Positions 60,744 to 64,000 of a stretch of 64,000 bases of DNA are shown piece after piece. The position numbers were made by a program, and so were the translations under genes. Position 1 is the stretch's first letter, and each line of letters begins with the position of its first letter. This DNA comes from Maricaulis parjimensis (GTDB taxonomy: Bacteria; Pseudomonadota; Alphaproteobacteria; Caulobacterales; Maricaulaceae): assembly GCF_016817355.1 (NCBI RefSeq), contig NZ_JADOTT010000003.1, positions 158,501-222,500 of the forward strand, read 5' to 3'. The notes beneath the pieces are model-generated. The model did no database searches and was not told the DNA's origin. It was given only the letters and a program-made list of their open reading frames with translations.

Positions 60744-62041
60744 TATGCCACTCCTTCACCATCTCTGGCGCGGACCGCCCGCCATCGCATCAGGCCCAGG
60801 CTGAAACCGAACAGGATCAGTCCGCCCACCAGGAAGAAGAGCGCCGTGTCCAGCAATCCTCCAAAGGTCTCGGCATAAACATAGAGGGTCTGGCCGATGA
60901 AGGCGCAGATCCCGATCACGCCGGTTGCGCGGGCCTTTTCCTGGCTGCCCTGCAGGATCAGACCGACGCAGGCCGCATAGATCAAAACGCCCAGGATCAG
61001 CCGCAAGGCGATTCCATCCAGCGCGGTTTCCAAGAGGAAGGGCAGGGCGAAACTCACCAGGGCCGCGCCCGACAGGCTCACCGCCAGCTTGACGGAGGCA
61101 TGCCCGCTGCGCACTCGCCAGGCGGCCAGTCCGAGAATCGCCAGTAAGGCCGGCAGGGCCCGCATCAGATAGGCGCCGGTATTGAAGGGCGTGTTATCCG
61201 CCCAGTCTCCATCAATGTGAAACTGCAGGGTGATGGCCATCGTCACTGTCACCACGGCGAGCCAAGCTGTCAGAATGCCGCCGCCTGTCACGCCCCGATC
61301 CCGCGCCACGGCAGCGCCCAGGGCGAGGGCGCCATAGGTCAAAACGGCGGCGGTCTGCAGGGTGGAGACATCGACGGCGTCCTCGGGGGCTGTCCCGAAC
61401 ACGGCATTGGCGACCCACAGGACCAGCGCAGCCGCCAGCAGATGGAGCGTGATCGGGGAGTGCAGCCGCACAGCCAGTGCCAGCGTGGCCAGCCAGAGCG
61501 GAAGATAGGTCCAGATCACTCCGCCGACGAAAGGATTGAAAATCTCCAGCCCAGCCCAGAGCGCTCCCAGCAGGGCGGCCAGAATCAGCACCGGTCGCGA
61601 AGGCAGAACCAGCGCGGTCACCAGCCCGGCCAGAGACCAGATGAGCACGGCCGTATTGCGGAAGGATGCCATGTTGAACGTCTGTGCCGTCAGCAGGATC
61701 GCGACGCCGAACAGGGCAATCCCCAGTATGGCCAGCGCATGCCCCAGGGCAGGGGCTTTGCGGTCAAAGGCCTGCCCCGCCCCGACCAGGGACAGCCAGA
61801 GCGCTGCCAGAATCACCGCAGAGCGCAGCAGGCGCGGCATGCTCTCCCAATTGGCGGCCATGAAGGTGAGGGCGGACAGGGCCAGAAGGACGGCACCGAG
61901 AATCGACAGGGCACCAATCGCGGTCCAGTGCCGGGTCTGGCTGCCGGCATCGGCCAGAATGGTCTCGCGCCGTGATGCCTCGACCCAGCCCTGCTCGATC
62001 CAGTGATCGAGATCCTTGGCCAGGCGGCTCAGATATCCCAT
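60743..62041 (-). CDS. DUF2157 multispanning membrane protein
   Basis: A 432-residue protein. The soluble N-terminus (LAKDLDHWIEQGWVEASRRETILADAG) is the DUF2157 signature, followed by about 11 to 12 hydrophobic segments. ATG 62041 has GAGGAGGA upstream, and the earlier in-frame ATG at 62065 is less likely. It forms a two-gene operon with the GDYXXLXY gene. Function unknown; no transport motif was recognised. Confidence 0.85.
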   Translation of the reverse strand: MGYLSRLAKDLDHWIEQGWVEASRRETILADAGSQTRHWTAIGALSILGAVLLALSALTFMAANWESMPRLLRSAVILAALWLSLVGAGQAFDRKAPALGHALAILGIALFGVAILLTAQTFNMASFRNTAVLIWSLAGLVTALVLPSRPVLILAALLGALWAGLEIFNPFVGGVIWTYLPLWLATLALAVRLHSPITLHLLAAALVLWVANAVFGTAPEDAVDVSTLQTAAVLTYGALALGAAVARDRGVTGGGILTAWLAVVTVTMAITLQFHIDGDWADNTPFNTGAYLMRALPALLAILGLAAWRVRSGHASVKLAVSLSGAALVSFALPFLLETALDGIALRLILGVLIYAACVGLILQGSQEKARATGVIGICAFIGQTLYVYAETFGGLLDTALFFLVGGLILFGFSLGLMRWRAVRARDGEGVA

Positions 62042-62254
62042 GCGCCTTCCTCCTCGACGTCGCATCGGCTTCCCGAAGGGTGGCCGAGCCAGGGGAACCT
62101 GTCCACGAAAGCTTGATTCACATGGCTCCGCCGGCCCGGGCGAGCCGTTTCATGTCCCGTCGCCGGGCATTTCGTGCTATCGTGCAACCGCTCTGGCTGT
62201 GCACAGCCCGGGCTGGCCTGAAAGCAAGGGCCTTAAAACAAGGGAGGGCTGGAG

Positions 62255-62683
62255 ATGATTGTCGAGGCGATCCTCAAGACGAAGGGGAGCGATGTCGTCA
62301 CCCTTCATGATACGGCGGATCTGGCAGACGCCGCCCGGAAGCTGGATGCGCACGGTATTGGTGCGCTTGTGGTGGTGGACCGGCAGGCCCGCCCTGTCGC
62401 CGTCCTGTCCGAGCGGGATATTGTTCGGGAGATGGCTCTGCATGGGCCGGCTGCCCTGGAACGGCCTGTCTCGGAGGCGATGACGTCCGCTTTCGTGACC
62501 GCCCGCCTGGATACCGGGCTCAGCGAATTGATGATCCTGATGACTGACCGGCGCGTACGCCATGTGCCCATCATGGAGAAAGCCACCCTGTTGGGCATCA
62601 TATCCATTGGCGATGTGGTGAAAGCCAAGATCGCAGACATGGAAGCGGAAACCGCTGCGTTGCAGGCCTATATCCGTTCATGA
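62255..62683 (+). CDS. CBS-pair domain protein
   Basis: A 142-residue cytosolic protein made of two CBS motifs (KTKGSDVVTLHDTADLADAARKLDAHGIGALVVVDRQARPVAVLSERDIVREMALHG and ERPVSEAMTSAFVTARLDTGLSELMILMTDRRVRHVPIMEKATLLGIISIGDVVKAKI). Such stand-alone CBS pairs bind adenine nucleotides and are thought to sense energy state. GGGAGGG precedes the ATG. It is the last protein gene before the rRNA operon. Confidence 0.93.
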   Translation: MIVEAILKTKGSDVVTLHDTADLADAARKLDAHGIGALVVVDRQARPVAVLSERDIVREMALHGPAALERPVSEAMTSAFVTARLDTGLSELMILMTDRRVRHVPIMEKATLLGIISIGDVVKAKIADMEAETAALQAYIRS

Positions 62684-62982
62684 CAAAAAAGCTGCAAGTC
62701 GATGAGCCTTGTGTGACAGGGCTCTCCGACGCTTTGCCGGCCTTCGCTGCAGGAATCTCAGGGCAGGGGGGTTGCGTCCTGAGCGGCGTCCTGTAGAACC
62801 CCGCTCACACCGGCGCTGCCGCAGCGGTTTTGCCCTTGCGGACCAGCGTCGTTTCTATATCATGCGAGGTCTTGTCGTCTTTTCAGAGAAGGCCGGTGCT
62901 TCTAACCGATGCGCCGGACAGTGAATTTTTCGCCGATTTTTCGGGTCCGAAAAAAGAACTGCACATCCCTGAGAAATGTCGA
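62684..62982. other. Gene-free region before the rRNA promoters
   Basis: About 300 bases with no convincing gene. The last 60 bases resemble the pre-promoter part of the 193-bp repeat units that follow (GAATTTTTCGCC, CTGAGAAATGTCGA), suggesting a decayed first unit. Confidence 0.45.
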
Positions 62983-63011
62983 TTGACTTCAAAAACGGCG
63001 CGGCCTAAACA
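62983..63011 (+). promoter_or_regulatory. rRNA promoter 1
   Basis: -35 TTGACT (62983-62988), 17-base spacer, -10 TAAACA (63006-63011), followed by a GC-rich discriminator. Confidence 0.7.
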
Positions 63012-63175
63012 CCGCGCTCCTCGCCGGGAGGGGCCAGTCAAACGGTCCGGAGCGGAGAGGGGAAGCCAGCCGGTTTCCAGAGTTATATAGGCGCCTTGGA
63101 AAATCCCGCGCCGACCGAAATTCTTCGGAATTTTCAGTCGAATGGGACGCGCTGCACAAGCTCTGAAAAACGCGG

Positions 63176-63203
63176 TTGACTTCAAAACGGGGTGGTTTAC
63201 AAG
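63176..63203 (+). promoter_or_regulatory. rRNA promoter 2
   Basis: -35 TTGACT (63176-63181), 16-base spacer, -10 TACAAG (63198-63203). Confidence 0.7.
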
Positions 63204-63368
63204 CCGCCCTCCTCGACGGGATGGCCCAGACGATCGGGTCCGGAACAGAGAGGGGAGGCCAACCGGTTTCCAGTGTTATATAGGCGCCTTAGAAAATCCT
63301 GCGCCGGTCGAATTTCTCCGGAAATTTCAATCGGATGGGACGCGCTGCACAAACACTGAAAAACGCGG

Positions 63369-63396
63369 TTGACTTCAAAACGGGGTGGTTTAAAAG
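63369..63396 (+). promoter_or_regulatory. rRNA promoter 3
   Basis: -35 TTGACT (63369-63374), 16-base spacer, -10 TAAAAG (63391-63396). Confidence 0.7.
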
Positions 63397-63556
63397 CCGC
63401 CCTCCACTCGACGGAGCGGCCCACGCAAGCGGGACACTCCAGAGAGGAAGCCAACCGGCTTCAGTCTTTCATAGGTGCCCTGGACACGCACCGGCGAGTT
63501 TCCTTCACGGAAGCGCACCGGTCCCAAGGTTCTGCAGAAAGCTCTGATAAAGGCGG

Positions 63557-63585
63557 TTGACTTGAAAATCGGGCGGCTCTAAACA
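63557..63585 (+). promoter_or_regulatory. rRNA promoter 4 (nearest 16S)
   Basis: -35 TTGACT (63557-63562), 17-base spacer, -10 TAAACA (63580-63585), 265 bases before the 16S start. Confidence 0.7.
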
Positions 63586-63657
63586 CCGCCCTCCTCGCCG
63601 CGGCGGTTCTTCGGAACCAAGGCGGTTCGAACCAGGCGGCGGAAGTTGTTTCGGTTC

Positions 63658-63669
63658 GGCTCTTTGACA
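63658..63669 (+). promoter_or_regulatory. boxA-like antitermination site in the rRNA leader
   Basis: GGCTCTTTGACA matches the Escherichia coli rrn boxA TGCTCTTTAACA at 10 of 12 positions and sits in the transcribed leader, where the Nus antitermination complex would load. Confidence 0.65.
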
Positions 63670-63850
63670 TTGTTGGATTGGAAAGAGAAACGCAGGCGGC
63701 GGTGTTCTGCGGTGGGTCAGACCACCACTAGACACTTACGCTGAAGCGTTTTTCTACGACGATTTTGGTCCGTCTAAATCAGTCCTGAACTGATTTGGTC
63801 GGAACCACAATCCCGTTGAACTTTGAATGCCAAGCGTAAGGATCAAAACT

Positions 63851-64000
63851 CAACCTGAGAGTTTGATTCTGGCTCAGAACGAACGCTGGCGGCAGGCTTA
63901 ACACATGCAAGTCGAACGCCCCTTCGGGGGAGTGGCAGACGGGTGAGTAACGCGTGGGAACATACCTTTCGGTTCGGAATAGCCCCGGGAAACTGGGTGT
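63851..64000 (+). rRNA. rrs: 16S ribosomal RNA, 5' part (truncated by window edge)
   Basis: The universal AGAGTTTGATTCTGGCTCAG starts at 63858, which places base 1 near 63851 by Escherichia coli numbering. GCAGGCTTAACACATGCAAG and GACGGGTGAGTAACGCGTGG follow. The first variable loop is short (AACGCCCCTTCGGGGG), as usual in Alphaproteobacteria. Confidence 0.98.

Larger units (their letters stand above)
62983..63605 (+). repeat. Tandem direct repeats of about 190 bp carrying rRNA promoters
   Basis: The element TTGACTTCAAAAC recurs at 62983, 63176 and 63369, spacing 193 and 193, with a related copy at 63557 (spacing 188). The first two units are highly similar over the full length, sharing GAGAGGGGA, GTTATATAGGCGCCTT and ATGGGACGCGCTGCACAA. 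The third keeps the promoter and AGAGAGGAAGCCAACCGG but diverges later; the fourth is partial. Confidence 0.85.

Noticed and set aside
62983..63605. CRISPR array or phage attachment repeats
   Set aside because: The units are ~190 bp direct repeats containing promoter boxes, not 25-40 bp repeats with unique spacers, and no cas or integrase gene is present.

Overview
This window is GC-rich chromosomal DNA from an alphaproteobacterium, most likely a stalked marine or aquatic member of the Maricaulales/Hyphomonadaceae group near Caulobacter. The evidence is an hfaA-hfaB-hfaD holdfast-anchoring operon, alphaproteobacterial marker genes (DUF1476 F1-ATPase inhibitor, DUF3126), many TonB receptors and amidohydrolases, and the 16S 5' end. 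Genus-level placement is inference. The DNA is densely coding and looks like core genome: no prophage, integrase, insertion sequence or CRISPR array was seen.

Layout. 1-1.4 kb: end of a YHS-domain gene and an M28 lipoprotein peptidase. 1.4-10.6 kb (mostly minus): purine genes purL, purQ, purS, purC and, further on, purB, interrupted by an esterase and a group of small genes (thioredoxin-like, NTF2-like, PPOX-like). 10.8-19.9 kb (minus): two RDD membrane proteins, threonine synthase, amidohydrolase, radC, map, a second M28 peptidase, thioesterase, sfsA. 19.9-22.7 kb (plus): MoaB/CinA-N protein, VWA lipoprotein, tRNA-Leu(UAA). 22.8-26.1 kb (minus): PepSY protein, TonB receptor and DUF2946-like protein, possibly for copper or another metal. 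26.2-31.2 kb: DNA glycosylase, nitronate monooxygenase, HAD phosphatase, a divergent ald/Lrp pair, queF. 31.3-39.3 kb: porin, HBM-type chemoreceptor, TonB receptor divergent from an OmpR/EnvZ-like pair. 39.3-45.1 kb: nitroreductase, then tetR with an RND efflux pair. 45.1-51 kb (plus): Nudix, cysE, DUF3126, an OpuC-like compatible-solute importer with fused permease and binding protein, an FAD oxidoreductase. 51-54.9 kb: STAS-like protein, PhoH, gamma carbonic anhydrase, GYF_2, PilZ and PAS proteins. 55.1-59.3 kb: a Cys/Pro and Asn-Val repeat secreted protein facing hfaABD. 59.4-62.7 kb: rhomboid protease, a GDYXXLXY/DUF2157 pair, CBS protein. 62.98-64 kb: an rRNA operon start with four repeated promoters, boxA and the first 150 bases of 16S rRNA.

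Most notable points: (i) rRNA promoters carried on tandem direct repeats of about 190 bp; (ii) a secreted protein with an exact ten-residue CC-x-P repeat and an Asn-Val tract that shares short motifs with HfaA and HfaD next door, a candidate extra surface-adhesion component; (iii) a 27-bp perfect inverted repeat whose arms are themselves near-palindromes (REPIN-like); (iv) a 134-bp composite intergenic repeat present twice plus a half copy; (v) several readable regulatory sites, including a TetR-type palindrome over a -10 box, a TGTAA repeat between a TonB receptor and its two-component system, and a hairpin plus U-run in front of phoH.
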